NCBI RefSeq assembly: GCF_038593855.1
Contig: NZ_CP151996.1
Span: 1,178,001 to 1,242,000, forward strand
Origin: Lysinibacillus sp. FSL M8-0337
GTDB lineage: Bacteria > Bacillota > Bacilli > Bacillales_A > Planococcaceae
Length of the DNA: 64,000 nt
Direction of reading: 5' to 3'
Part shown: positions 1 to 7,742 of the stretch, piece after piece
How positions within the stretch are numbered: the first letter of the stretch is position 1
Layout: the number at the start of each line of letters is the position of its first letter
The notes under the pieces: generated by a model
The model's input: the letters and a program-made list of their open reading frames with translations, nothing else
The model's database searches: none
Told to the model about the DNA's origin: nothing
Program-made: the position numbers and the translations under genes

Positions 1-177
1 TATATGACCTTCAGTTGTAGGAATAAGCCCTGCTAATAAATTTAAAAATGTTGTTTTACCAGCGCCATTATGACCTAAGAAACCGATGATTTTTGGTCCT
101 TCAATCGTAAATGACACATTTTTTAAAGCATGTTTCTGTTTATATAATTTGCTAACATTTCTCACATCAATCTTCAT
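1..177 (-). CDS. ABC transporter ATP-binding protein, N-terminal part
   Basis: This is the first 59 codons of an ABC-transporter ATPase that continues beyond the left edge. The translation contains a Walker A loop, GHNGAGKTT, at about residues 35-43, preceded by the usual N-terminal strand region. ATPases of this type energise a membrane permease in the cytoplasmic membrane. The ATG is at 177-175, three bases after the stop of the upstream GntR gene, with GAGGGGAT as ribosome binding site inside the end of that gene, so the two are one operon. A GntR regulator of the YtrA type followed by an ABC ATPase is a known arrangement for small drug or cell-envelope-stress exporters. Substrate cannot be told from this fragment. 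Confidence 0.9.
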   Translation of the reverse strand, partial: MKIDVRNVSKLYKQKHALKNVSFTIEGPKIIGFLGHNGAGKTTFLNLLAGLIPTTEGHI

Positions 178-180
178 AAA

Positions 181-540
181 TTATCCCCTCTGTAACATAT
201 TTTGTAATTCTTCATCAGAGATGCCTAAGCGAACCGCCTCTTTTTTCAACGGTTCAATATGTTGTGCAAAAAAGTTTTCCTTACGTTCTGCTATTAAAAT
301 TTTACGTGCATCCATACTGACAAACATGCCTACGCCTCGTTTTTTATAAATGACACCTTTTTCCACTAATTCGTTCACACCCTTGCCTGCTGTTGCAGGA
401 TTTATTTGATACTCTTTGGCAAATTCATTGGTTGATGGAATGCGATCTTCAGACTGTAGTTGCCCATCAAGAATGGCGTCTTCAACCCGTTCACGAATTT
501 GCTGGAAGATTGGTTTTTCATTGCTTAACGAATAAATCAC
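181..540 (-). CDS. GntR-family transcriptional regulator, YtrA-like
   Basis: A 119-residue GntR regulator. Residues about 10-75 form the winged helix-turn-helix (PIFQQIRERVEDAI, then the recognition region around STNEFAKEYQINPATAGKGV). The short C-terminal tail, about 45 residues, is the size seen in the YtrA subfamily, which lacks the large ligand-binding domain of other GntR proteins. It lies directly upstream of and probably co-transcribed with the ABC ATPase. The family usually represses its own operon and is relieved by a cell-envelope stress. The promoter and a palindrome just upstream support autoregulation. Confidence 0.88.
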   Translation of the reverse strand: MIYSLSNEKPIFQQIRERVEDAILDGQLQSEDRIPSTNEFAKEYQINPATAGKGVNELVEKGVIYKKRGVGMFVSMDARKILIAERKENFFAQHIEPLKKEAVRLGISDEELQNMLQRG

Positions 541-565
541 AATCCACCTCCTAGTTAATTGGTTC

Positions 566-610
566 GTTACTTATGTAACTAACCATACAACGTAGTAATT
601 AAATTGTCAA
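566..610 (-). promoter_or_regulatory. Promoter and GntR operator of the GntR/ABC operon
   Basis: On the minus strand TTGACA (610-605) and TATGGT (587-582) are 17 bases apart, a good sigma-A promoter. The palindrome GTTAC-TTAT-GTAAC (566-579) lies just downstream of the -10, around the expected transcription start. YtrA-type GntR operators are GT...AC palindromes, so repression of its own operon is likely. Confidence 0.65.
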
Positions 611-810
611 TTTATTATTGGTAATTATCCCTATTTTTAAAAATAGTGTTTTCATATAGTTTATTTTCAAATTTTGTCCTTTTATGATTGGACTAGGTTA
701 GCTCGTTTCGGAGTTGCATGCGTTGGTAGGTTATAAAATAGCATGGCGGAGGTCGGAAATGAGGATTTGTTAGAGGAACCATGATTTATTGGTGCTTGGT
801 TGTAGTATCT

Positions 811-846
811 AAAAAAGACTCGATTCCACTAAAGAGGAATCGAGTC
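811..846 (-). terminator. Rho-independent terminator, minus strand
   Basis: A perfect 11-bp inverted repeat GACTCGATTCC (817-827 / 836-846) has an 8-base loop. On the minus strand it is followed by six T. It probably ends transcription coming from the minus-strand gene at 1000-1419. Confidence 0.7.
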
Positions 847-921
847 CATATCATTAGAACCACCAGCACCAAATGGGTTACCACAACCACTTTTTACTGT
901 GACTCTTTTGAGTGGTTGGCG
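829..921 (-). pseudogene. Short Gly-rich coding remnant without start codon
   Basis: A 30-codon open stretch on the minus strand encodes a Gly-rich end (VKSGCGNPFGAGGSND). It runs into a TAG that sits inside the terminator stem at 817-846. It has no ATG, GTG or TTG start and no ribosome binding site, so it looks like the tail of a decayed small gene. The rest of 547-999 holds only the GntR promoter and this terminator. Confidence 0.2.
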
Positions 922-999
922 TTAGTGTAAGAAATAAAAATAGCTGTGTTTTCTTAGCATCTCTACTTTTATTCAATTTAAACATTTAAATGGCTAGTT

Positions 1000-1419
1000 T
1001 TATTTAGTCAATTCTTTATACAAAACATATTTTAAAGCAGAAATTTCATCTTCAGACAGTTTACCTTCCATTTCCGCTAAGATTTGATCCTCGCTAATTG
1101 AACCGTTTTGCGCTTGTTCCTGAATTTCAAATAAACGATTAACGCCCACTTTTTTTATTAACACACGTATCGCTTCTTCCTTAGTTTGGAAGGGAAGAGT
1201 TTCCGGATTTGTAGTTGCTGCCTCGCTTATAATTTCTTGAACTTTCGGATCGTTCTCGATATAGGATTTTACTTCTGCTAGATTTTCGTCATCTACAGTA
1301 GACTCTACTTTTTCGATAATTTTTTCGGAAGCAATATTTGTCCCAAAATGCCACATGGCATAGCCAGCTGCTCCGAGTAAAACAAGAATTATTGCGGTAA
1401 TTGTGAATAACTTTTTCAA
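1000..1419 (-). CDS. Membrane-anchored protein of unknown function
   Basis: A 139-residue protein with one N-terminal hydrophobic segment (about residues 4-26), best read as a membrane anchor or uncleaved signal. It is followed by an acidic, mostly helical exterior domain (DPKVQEIISEAATTN, then repeated Glu-rich helices). I do not recognise a named family. Similar short anchored acidic proteins are common in Bacillaceae and are often carried as hypothetical. It is alone in its orientation, with the terminator at 811-846 downstream. The 1420-1701 region upstream contains no convincing gene. Confidence 0.75.
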   Translation of the reverse strand: MKKLFTITAIILVLLGAAGYAMWHFGTNIASEKIIEKVESTVDDENLAEVKSYIENDPKVQEIISEAATTNPETLPFQTKEEAIRVLIKKVGVNRLFEIQEQAQNGSISEDQILAEMEGKLSEDEISALKYVLYKELTK

Positions 1420-1701
1420 TCAACTCACTCCTGACACTTTGAATATAGCACAACAGCTCAAAAACCACGAAGAAAAGATATTGATGACACTGCCAACTAC
1501 TATTAGTTGGGCAACAACATTATACAACTTAATTATAGTGGATATTTTACACTTTATGACGTTACGTTTGCACCTATAAGTTGCAACATTATTTGCTTTA
1601 TACATTGATTAAGGGAATTGAAGCGTACTACTAAAATTATGACGCAACACAGCGTAGAAGTGTTGCGTCATCGGCTTCGATTAGGCGTAGAAATATAGAA
1701 C

Positions 1702-2018
1702 GAGGCTGGGGCATAACTAAAAAAATTTAAGGAACAGAGGAAAGGTATTCATAAATTTTTGCTATATGGAGAACTTAGCTATTCTTGCTTTTGCAATAAA
1801 TAAAAAATTAGAAGGGTTTACTAGTTGTTGGTAGCGAAGGCGTTGACTCCTGCTCAGAACGCACACAGCGTAAGACGCGGGCATTCCGCGCATTAGCGTG
1901 GGTTGCGGCTTACTGTGTTGAGCGGAAAGCACCACCGAAGCGGCCAACAACGGCGTAGCAAAAAAGTGTTAGCTTGACTGCCATCAATCTAACACTTTTT
2001 CTCTTTTGTCCCAAGCTG
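1702..2018. repeat. Intergenic repeat element, copy 1
   Basis: About 315 bases almost identical to 30132-30446. It begins GAGGCTGGGGC and ends in a decayed counterpart (GTCCCAAGCT), where copy 2 has perfect ends. The interior is GC-rich with several short palindromes. Near its right end is the stem AGTGTTAGCTTGA / TCAATCTAACACT followed by T residues. It has no credible reading frame. It is non-coding, repeated and bounded by inverted ends, which suggests a MITE-like element. Confidence 0.8.
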
Positions 2019-2029
2019 TTTTCTTGTTA

Positions 2030-2737
2030 TTATTCAGTTCCCAAGTCAATTTTCACTTCAACCTGCTTGTCATTTACATATTGTAAATAATTTTGAGCTT
2101 CGATGAATTGCTGTTGCATTTCTTTAGGCATTTTCTCGACATCTGGAACACTTGAAACGCCTAGTTGTGCCATCGTCGTTTCATAGGTCATGAGGGCTTG
2201 TATATATTGTTCATATTCTTCAGCCGTTAAAACGTCTTTACTTGATGGGAGACCGTTCAATTTGTCAAAGTATGGTTGCACTTCATACATAGCGGCTTTA
2301 ATGTCCTCTAATGGCTCTACGGGAACTTGAGAATAATCGATGTTGCCATTGTGATTACCATATTCAATTTTGGCACTTGTAAAGACATTTAGTAATTCTT
2401 TAAATTGTTCATACTCTTCTTTTCCGAGGTCACCTTTTGCCTGATCGAGTTTGGCATTGAATAATAAGTAACTTTCCATTGTCACATTCGCAGCATGTTT
2501 TTTTAGATTATCAAAAGAACCATATAATTCATCGGCAAGTAATGCTTGATAAGCAAATACGCCTGTTGGAATCATTAACGTAGCGGAAATCACAGCGATA
2601 GCTAATCGTTTTTTTACAAAACGATTCAATTTACCGCCTCTTTCAGATTTTGCTTTTTTAATGCCCAATTTACTTCTTTCATGGATTTCTGCAGGGATGT
2701 CAATTTGTGAAAGCTCTTGTTTAAGATGATTATGCAT
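2030..2737 (-). CDS. DUF3600-type anti-sigma-like membrane protein
   Basis: A 235-residue protein with a short cytoplasmic N-terminus, one transmembrane segment at about residues 46-66 (KKRLAIAVISATLMIPTGVF) and a long acidic helical exterior domain. This layout and the sequence fit DUF3600 proteins, which in Bacillus sit next to ECF sigma factors and are taken to restrain them. Its start overlaps the end of the upstream sigma gene by 8 bases, so translation is coupled. The expected role is membrane anti-sigma factor, with the N-terminus binding the sigma factor. The inducing stress is not visible. Confidence 0.75.
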   Translation of the reverse strand: MHNHLKQELSQIDIPAEIHERSKLGIKKAKSERGGKLNRFVKKRLAIAVISATLMIPTGVFAYQALLADELYGSFDNLKKHAANVTMESYLLFNAKLDQAKGDLGKEEYEQFKELLNVFTSAKIEYGNHNGNIDYSQVPVEPLEDIKAAMYEVQPYFDKLNGLPSSKDVLTAEEYEQYIQALMTYETTMAQLGVSSVPDVEKMPKEMQQQFIEAQNYLQYVNDKQVEVKIDLGTE

Positions 2738-3254
2738 AGCTATCTACCTCCTTTAAATTTTGACGAAGCTTATCTAGAGCGCGGTATAGGACAGATTTTG
2801 CGGTTCCTAGTGGGATATCTAATATCTCCGAAATTTCCTTTAATGTCCGATCATCATAATATTTTAGTAAAATGACACTCTTTTCATCCTCTTGTAAAGT
2901 ATCAATCAGATTGTTTAAAGATAAAGTCAGTGCAATATCTTCATCTTCTGTTCTCATAAGCATGTCTAGGTTTGAATTTAGCGGAATTACTTTTTTATTT
3001 TTATTGATTAAGTTTAGTGCACAATTAATCGTAATTTTCATAAGCCATGTCTTGAAAAATTCTGGCTTTTTTAATGTACTGATTTTTTTAAATGACTGAT
3101 AGGCCACTTCTTGAACAAGATCTAATGCATCTTCTTTATTTTTTACATAGACATAAGCCATTCGATAAATATCTGCTTCGTACTGTTGGAAAAGCATTAC
3201 ATAGGCTTTATCATTTCCTTTTTGTGCTTTCTTTACTAAACGTTCAAGTTTCAT
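2730..3254 (-). CDS. RNA polymerase ECF sigma factor
   Basis: A 174-residue sigma-70 family ECF factor. Region 2 is seen in ADIYRMAYVYVKNKEDALDLVQEVAY and the following FFKTWLMKITINCALN. Region 4 is seen as LIDTLQEDEKSVILLKYYDDRTLKEISEILDIPLGTAKSVLYRA. The start is set at 3254, where ATG follows AAAGGAGGAATTACG. A longer frame would add 14 residues with no ribosome binding site. It pairs with the overlapping DUF3600 anti-sigma-like gene. The bases upstream contain GTCTAAT, also found before the second ECF gene of this window, which hints at a shared type of ECF -10 element. Confidence 0.9.
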   Translation of the reverse strand: MKLERLVKKAQKGNDKAYVMLFQQYEADIYRMAYVYVKNKEDALDLVQEVAYQSFKKISTLKKPEFFKTWLMKITINCALNLINKNKKVIPLNSNLDMLMRTEDEDIALTLSLNNLIDTLQEDEKSVILLKYYDDRTLKEISEILDIPLGTAKSVLYRALDKLRQNLKEVDSYA

Positions 3255-3503
3255 CGTAATTCCTCCTTTCGTTTTAGTTGTACATCTATTAGACAAACGA
3301 TAAGGTGATTTGGCTTAAATTCTCACACTTAAATAAAAGAATGGGAGATAGTTGTGAATCAATGCTATCAAAATTAGTGTCCGATACAAAGCTATTTGTA
3401 TCTCTAGAGTTTCTTAGACGACTATTTTCTTAGTGATATAGTTCGCACGAAGTTTTTTATGATTGATGAAAAATATGGGGTAGTATCTTATTAATCACAA
3501 TAG

Positions 3504-3608
3504 CATGCCAATTCAGTTAGGGATGGCATTGATACAGATACATCGGAAGGGAAAATGTTCTTACATACTATGAACTGTCCCGCTAAACAACAAAATGCAT
3601 TAAATTAA
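3504..3608 (+). pseudogene. Serine recombinase (resolvase) fragment
   Basis: Thirty-four codons read VRDGIDTDTSEGKMFLHTMN, which matches the conserved part of resolvase/invertase catalytic domains (SL.eGIDTsT..Gklmfhim). The frame is closed by stops on both sides and lacks the catalytic serine region and the DNA-binding part, so it is a relic. It lies between the sigma gene and a high-GC unknown gene, in a stretch (3255-3822) with no intact gene, and marks an old mobile-element insertion. Confidence 0.5.
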
Positions 3609-3701
3609 CGGATTCAGTTTTGAAGTGAAAAATGTGAATTAGTGGCAGGTATCACAATAGAATTAGCACCAGAAATAAAAAGCAAATTAACACAAAAATT
3701 G

Positions 3702-3748
3702 ATATAGAAAAATGCTCGGAGTATAAGGCTCTGAGCATTTTTCTATAT
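3702..3748. terminator. Long hairpin terminator
   Basis: A 20-bp stem (3702-3721 / 3729-3748, one G-T pair) with a 7-base loop has A and T runs inside the stem arms. It can act in either direction. It lies just after the 3' end of the minus-strand gene at 3823-4380. Confidence 0.6.
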
Positions 3749-3822
3749 ATTGACTTATTGAACTAAAGCCTGTTATGGCCCTGAATACCAATGATAAGAA
3801 CCTTTCAAATTGGGTCAGTGCA

Positions 3823-4380
3823 TCACACTCTTGGCTCTCTTTCAACTATGCAGCATCCCACATACTGGTCACAGTCGTATTCGAGATCTCCTAGAATTGG
3901 ACCTCCGTCAGGACCTCCGTCTCGGCTTATTAGCATTTGGTTACAGTTCGGGCAGACGGGGACTAAAGTGGGATTGGCTTGAAGGAACATTGAGTTCTTC
4001 AGATTGAAGACGGCTTTTATAGAATTTACTCCATGATCGCGGACTCCCTGTTGCAAGAACTCAAACCCTCCATATATATGTCCACACTCACACTGGATTG
4101 GGCTAAAGCGGAAGGAATGGACTTCAATTCCCAGTTCAGCCTTGATCCTAGCCTTCTCGTCGTTCGATATGGGCTGGATTTTGGAAGCTTTGATTCGTTC
4201 TGGCGTCCAGTACCACATCTTGACCGCTTTGGCCTGGTCATTGGTCAAGTAGAACGATGCGGACCTTCCGCTTTCGATTGTCTCCTTTACGATTTCTACA
4301 ACAGTAGACTCATTCGCAGAAATTATGACCTTTCCGCTGCCCGTAACAGCATCGATTTGGTTCAACATTGATTCATACAT
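3823..4380 (-). CDS. Unknown protein with paired-cysteine motifs
   Basis: A 185-residue protein with no family I can name. The N-terminal half is mixed alpha/beta. The C-terminal half has CECGHIYGG at about residues 105-113 and CPNC at about 150, with further cysteines near the end (YDCDQYVGCC), which could make zinc-ribbon-like sites. Base composition is clearly richer in G and C than the AT-rich neighbours. The flanks hold a resolvase relic and nothing else, so it may have been acquired. It may be a DNA-binding or structural zinc protein, but the sequence does not decide this. A T-box leader on the other strand follows after about 400 bases with no gene. Confidence 0.65.
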   Translation of the reverse strand: MYESMLNQIDAVTGSGKVIISANESTVVEIVKETIESGRSASFYLTNDQAKAVKMWYWTPERIKASKIQPISNDEKARIKAELGIEVHSFRFSPIQCECGHIYGGFEFLQQGVRDHGVNSIKAVFNLKNSMFLQANPTLVPVCPNCNQMLISRDGGPDGGPILGDLEYDCDQYVGCCIVEREPRV

Positions 4381-4729
4381 TGTAATATCATCACTCCATT
4401 TTTTAGTTTTCAGCTCAGTGGACTTTCACCTTGCACTACCAATATTTCCATAAAACGGATCCCGTAAACAATAACAAAAACGACGTACAGATATATCAGA
4501 AATTGTAATAAAAGCTAAGAAAATTGCGCGTTCGCAAATATGTTTGATTAATATCATCTCCCCACTTAAGTTATATTACAAAGAGCGCAAGGAAATTATA
4601 AAGAATTTATAATTAAAGAAGCTGTCATTTAGAACAATCCTTATCCAAAATGACAGCTTTTTATCATATTAAAACAAAAATATAAGTTGAGTTATGCATG
4701 AAATAAAATAATTTATAGCCATTTTTGTA

Positions 4730-4756
4730 TTGAATTTCGAGTTAAAATAGTATAAG
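4730..4756 (+). promoter_or_regulatory. Possible promoter of the T-box transcript
   Basis: TTGAAT (4730-4735) and TATAAG (4751-4756) lie 15 bases apart, about 25 bases before the first T-box stem. The spacing is short, so this is a tentative call. The rest of 4381-4780 shows no gene. Confidence 0.35.
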
Positions 4757-4781
4757 ATTTACAAAATTATATATGAAAAGC

Positions 4782-5058
4782 TATGAAAAGAAGAGTAAAC
4801 ATACGTACGATCTACAGAGACCTCCGGGAGCTGAAAAGGAGGGATACGAAATATGTTGAAACAAGGCTTGGAGCTGTGCATTGGATTTATTTGTTGACAC
4901 AATGATGATGCAACGTATTCTCACGTTAACGGGATAGAGTATCGCACGATTGTTTAAAATGCCGTACTCGATAAGGTTGCTACAGCAATGTAGAAACGAA
5001 CTGGGGTGGCACCGCGATATGACTCGCCCCCAAGATACTATCTTGGGGGTGAGTTTTT
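4782..5058 (+). promoter_or_regulatory. T-box leader upstream of an MFS transporter
   Basis: The leader has the family marks in order. Stem I begins near AAGAGTAAAC, with the distal part ACAGAGACCTCCGGGAGCTG, and the specifier side is TGTTGAAACAAGGCTTGGAG. The T-box core AACTGGGGTGGCACCGCG is at 4999-5016. A terminator stem ACTCGCCCCCAAGATA / TCTTGGGGGTGAGT with a T run is at 5022-5058. Uncharged tRNA would pair with the specifier and the core to prevent termination. Aligned on GAA...GGAG with the proS leader of this window, whose specifier reads CCT, the specifier here reads CAA (Gln). One base earlier it would be ACA (Thr). The gene controlled is a transporter, not a synthetase. Confidence 0.85.
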
Positions 5059-5096
5059 TATTTTGTTTTATTAAAAATAAAATAGGAGTGGTGGTA

Positions 5097-6323
5097 ATGT
5101 CCAGATGGAAGTATCCTTTAATGCTATTAGGGGGGATAGGCATTTCAAATGTGGGTGCATGGGTTTATTTGATTGCACTTAATTTAATTATATTGGGTGA
5201 AACAGGTTCCCCACTTGCCATTGCTTTATTATATATCCTCGGTCCAATCGCAACGATTTTTTCAAATACTTGGGCAGGTAGCTTAATTGATCGGGTAAAT
5301 ACACGGCTACTTATGATGGGGTTGGACTTGTTCCGGGCATTATGTATTGCAGTAATTCCTTTTTTACCTTCGCTTATTTATGTCTATGTACTAGCATTTA
5401 TCATTAATGTGGGCAGTGCTATATTTCAGCCTACATCAATGGTTTATATGACGAAACTAATCCCTGAAAAAGATCGGCAACGTTTTAATGCACTACGTAG
5501 TTTTATCAATTCTTGTGGTTCGTTAATAGGTCCTGGCATTGCGGGTATATTATTTTGGATGGGCACACCTTATACCGCCATTCATATAAATGCAGTCGCA
5601 TTACTTTTTTCGGCGCTTATTATCATGATACTACCTAATGTCGATGTAAGAGACAAAGAGACAGAAATGCAAAGATTTTCATGGGAACTAATAAAAAATG
5701 ATTGTCATATAGTTTTTAATTTTAGTAAGAAAAATGCCTATATTACCAAAATCTATTTATTATTTAGCAGTACTACGATATTTATGACTGCAATCGATTC
5801 TCTAGAGGCAGCATTTGCTAAAGGTGTACTGTCAATTTCAGATACTAATTATGGGTATTTATTAAGTATCTTTGGAGCTGGCATTATCATCGCGTCCATC
5901 ATTAATTCTATATTTACAAAGCGACTCGCAGTGAATCATTTAATTGGTGTTGGCACAATTTTCACCTCAATCGGTTATCTAGTATTTTATAGTGCGAGCG
6001 GTTTTTTTAGCGCGGTACCGGGTGTATTTTTAATAGGTTTCGCTGTAACATTTGCAAATACAGGCTATTTGACTTTTTACCAAAATCATGTGCCTGTAAA
6101 GATAATGGGAAGGTTTGAAAGCCTCTTTCGTGTTATTGAAGCAAGTATAATTGTTGCTGTAACGATTGTAATAGGTTTGGCCGCTGAATTCACCTCCATT
6201 CGACCTGTTGGGTTAATTGCTTCAATGTCTTTCTTGTTCTTAGGGTTATTAGCTTGGAAAGCAGTAACGGGGACAAAACGGCAAGCGTATTTTAAAAAAG
6301 GGGTATCTTCTTTCAATAGTTAA
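5097..6323 (+). CDS. MFS transporter, T-box controlled
   Basis: A 408-residue protein of the major facilitator superfamily with about 12 hydrophobic segments. The signature between segments 2 and 3 is visible as GSLIDRVNTRLLMMGLDLFRAL (residues about 60-80, a D-R-x-x-R type loop). It resembles the macrolide/drug exporter branch rather than sugar permeases. The start is set at ATG 5097, after TAGGAGTGGTGGTA. The frame runs upstream through the T-box terminator but has no start signal there. Placement behind a T-box suggests export or import of an amino acid or an amino-acid-like compound when one tRNA is uncharged. A GNAT gene follows after 24 bases in the same operon. Confidence 0.88.
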   Translation: MSRWKYPLMLLGGIGISNVGAWVYLIALNLIILGETGSPLAIALLYILGPIATIFSNTWAGSLIDRVNTRLLMMGLDLFRALCIAVIPFLPSLIYVYVLAFIINVGSAIFQPTSMVYMTKLIPEKDRQRFNALRSFINSCGSLIGPGIAGILFWMGTPYTAIHINAVALLFSALIIMILPNVDVRDKETEMQRFSWELIKNDCHIVFNFSKKNAYITKIYLLFSSTTIFMTAIDSLEAAFAKGVLSISDTNYGYLLSIFGAGIIIASIINSIFTKRLAVNHLIGVGTIFTSIGYLVFYSASGFFSAVPGVFLIGFAVTFANTGYLTFYQNHVPVKIMGRFESLFRVIEASIIVAVTIVIGLAAEFTSIRPVGLIASMSFLFLGLLAWKAVTGTKRQAYFKKGVSSFNS

Positions 6324-6347
6324 TAAAGTAATAGAGGAGGCAGAAAA

Positions 6348-6761
6348 ATGAAATTTATTGAATGTGAAAAAGTGACTAATGAGGAGAAATCGCATATTTT
6401 TCAAGCGTTATTAAAATATAATCTTTCAAATCTTGAAGAAAAAATAGTAAAAGATATTGGAATTTTTGTCGAAGATGAAAAAGGAACTAGAGTTGCTGGG
6501 CTAATTGGAGAGACACATGGAAATTGGCTAGAAGTTGAGTATTTATGGGTAAGTGAAGAACTTCGTGGACAACATATTGGTACGGAACTGATGCGTAAAG
6601 CCGAGAAAATAGCTATTGATAGAGGATGTAAATATGCATTTCTGAATACGTTTAGTTTTCAGGCACCTGATTTTTACGTGAAGCTTGGCTATAAAGAAGA
6701 ATTTGTACTCACTCATTATCCACTAACAGGTGAGCGATATTATTACACAAAAAAGCTTTAA
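6348..6761 (+). CDS. GNAT-family N-acetyltransferase
   Basis: A 137-residue acetyltransferase. The acetyl-CoA loop is seen in VSEELRGQHIGTELMRKAEK (residues about 65-84), followed by the typical C-terminal QAPDFYVKLGYKE. The ribosome binding site GAGGAGG precedes ATG by 8 bases. The gene follows the MFS transporter closely and shares its transcript, so transporter and acetyltransferase may handle one small molecule. Resistance by acetylation plus export is one possibility. The substrate is unknown. Confidence 0.88.
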   Translation: MKFIECEKVTNEEKSHIFQALLKYNLSNLEEKIVKDIGIFVEDEKGTRVAGLIGETHGNWLEVEYLWVSEELRGQHIGTELMRKAEKIAIDRGCKYAFLNTFSFQAPDFYVKLGYKEEFVLTHYPLTGERYYYTKKL

Positions 6762-6854
6762 AAAACGATTGTACTATAAAGTTCTGAAATGGCGGCTGTG
6801 TGCACGAATGAGAATAAAAGTTGACTTTCCAACAGTCGAAATAACATACCACAT

Positions 6855-6892
6855 AAAGGACTTGCGCATAAATACACGCAAGTCCTTTGTGC
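6855..6892 (+). terminator. Terminator after the MFS/GNAT operon
   Basis: A 12-bp perfect stem AAAGGACTTGCG / CGCAAGTCCTTT (6855-6866 / 6877-6888) with a 10-base loop. Confidence 0.7.
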
Positions 6893-6938
6893 TTATTGCC
6901 GGCTCTCTTCATTGAATGATTAATTTTAAAAATTATTT

Positions 6939-7502
6939 TTAACTATTCCGATAAGAATTATGAGTGGGACAAAATAATTCTTCCTCGGAATTTCTAACAA
7001 TAGAAAAGTGTTCAACATTATAATGACCGTGCAGTGTAGTATTATGATGCTGTATAATTTGTTCGGAACTTAAAATAGCATTGCCCAATGTTGAATGCCC
7101 ATCGCCCACTAACGTTACATCAAAACCACTGATTGTTGCCGTTCTAACAGCACTATCTATACAGTGCTGTGTTTCACAGCCCATTATTACAATATGTTCA
7201 ATATGCTGTGTTGTTAAATGTTCAAGCAGTCCTGTCCCATAAAAAGAATTTGTTGCAGATTTATCAAAGATCTTTGCTTCAGTAGGTACAGTAATTTCAT
7301 TGTGAATTTGAAATCCTTCTCCCTGTCCTTCAGCTACATCAAGATCCCTCACAAAAATAACTGGAACTGTTGCTGCTATTGCTTTGTTAATTACTTTATT
7401 AATAGTAATAATAAGCCTCTCTTTATTGAAAATTTGACCTTTTTCTTGATTTCCATCAATTAATGCTTGCTGTGCGTCGATGATTAATAATAGTTGCTTC
7501 AA
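6939..7502 (-). CDS. Isochorismatase-family cysteine hydrolase
   Basis: A 187-residue protein with the cysteine-hydrolase triad: Asp in LLLIIDAQ near the N-terminus, Lys in FDKSATNSF, and Cys in IMGCETQHCID. Family members are amidases and hydrolases such as nicotinamidase-like enzymes and isochorismatases. The cis-peptide region before Cys is typical. The start is taken as TTG at 7502-7500, six bases after AAAGGGGAA. The longer frame begins with a TTG overlapping that ribosome binding site. It is transcribed alone, convergent with the GNAT operon. The true substrate cannot be told. Confidence 0.85.
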   Translation of the reverse strand: MKQLLLIIDAQQALIDGNQEKGQIFNKERLIITINKVINKAIAATVPVIFVRDLDVAEGQGEGFQIHNEITVPTEAKIFDKSATNSFYGTGLLEHLTTQHIEHIVIMGCETQHCIDSAVRTATISGFDVTLVGDGHSTLGNAILSSEQIIQHHNTTLHGHYNVEHFSIVRNSEEELFCPTHNSYRNS

Positions 7503-7742
7503 ATAATTTTCCCCTTTCAAAATGTGGGGAGACGCTAAAAGATTGGTTACTTAGTCATAATCCCCTAGTTTTTTAAGTACCTATTTCTTCTGTTTATCAT
7601 CCTATCAACCTCCTAAACAAAATTTGACTACTAGTCAGTTAAATTATACCATCTGTGATGATGATCAAATACTGTTGACGAAGTAATACACCAGATAATG
7701 CTATACTTCAATTACTCTAGTACTAATAAGGAGCATGATAAG

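Noticed and set aside
1420..1605. 61-codon minus-strand frame upstream of the 139-residue gene
   Set aside because: No start signal and Cys-rich, low-complexity translation; more likely the promoter region of the next gene.
1762..1950. 62-codon minus-strand frame in the first repeat
   Set aside because: It lies wholly inside the 315-bp repeat, its composition follows the repeat palindromes, and the frame is not kept in copy 2.
4033..4371. 112-codon plus-strand frame opposite the high-GC gene
   Set aside because: It is the shadow of the 185-residue gene, which has the Cys motifs and better protein-like composition.
4950..5096. 49-codon extension of the MFS transporter
   Set aside because: This part is the T-box antiterminator and terminator region; TAGGAGTGGTGG before ATG 5097 sets the start.
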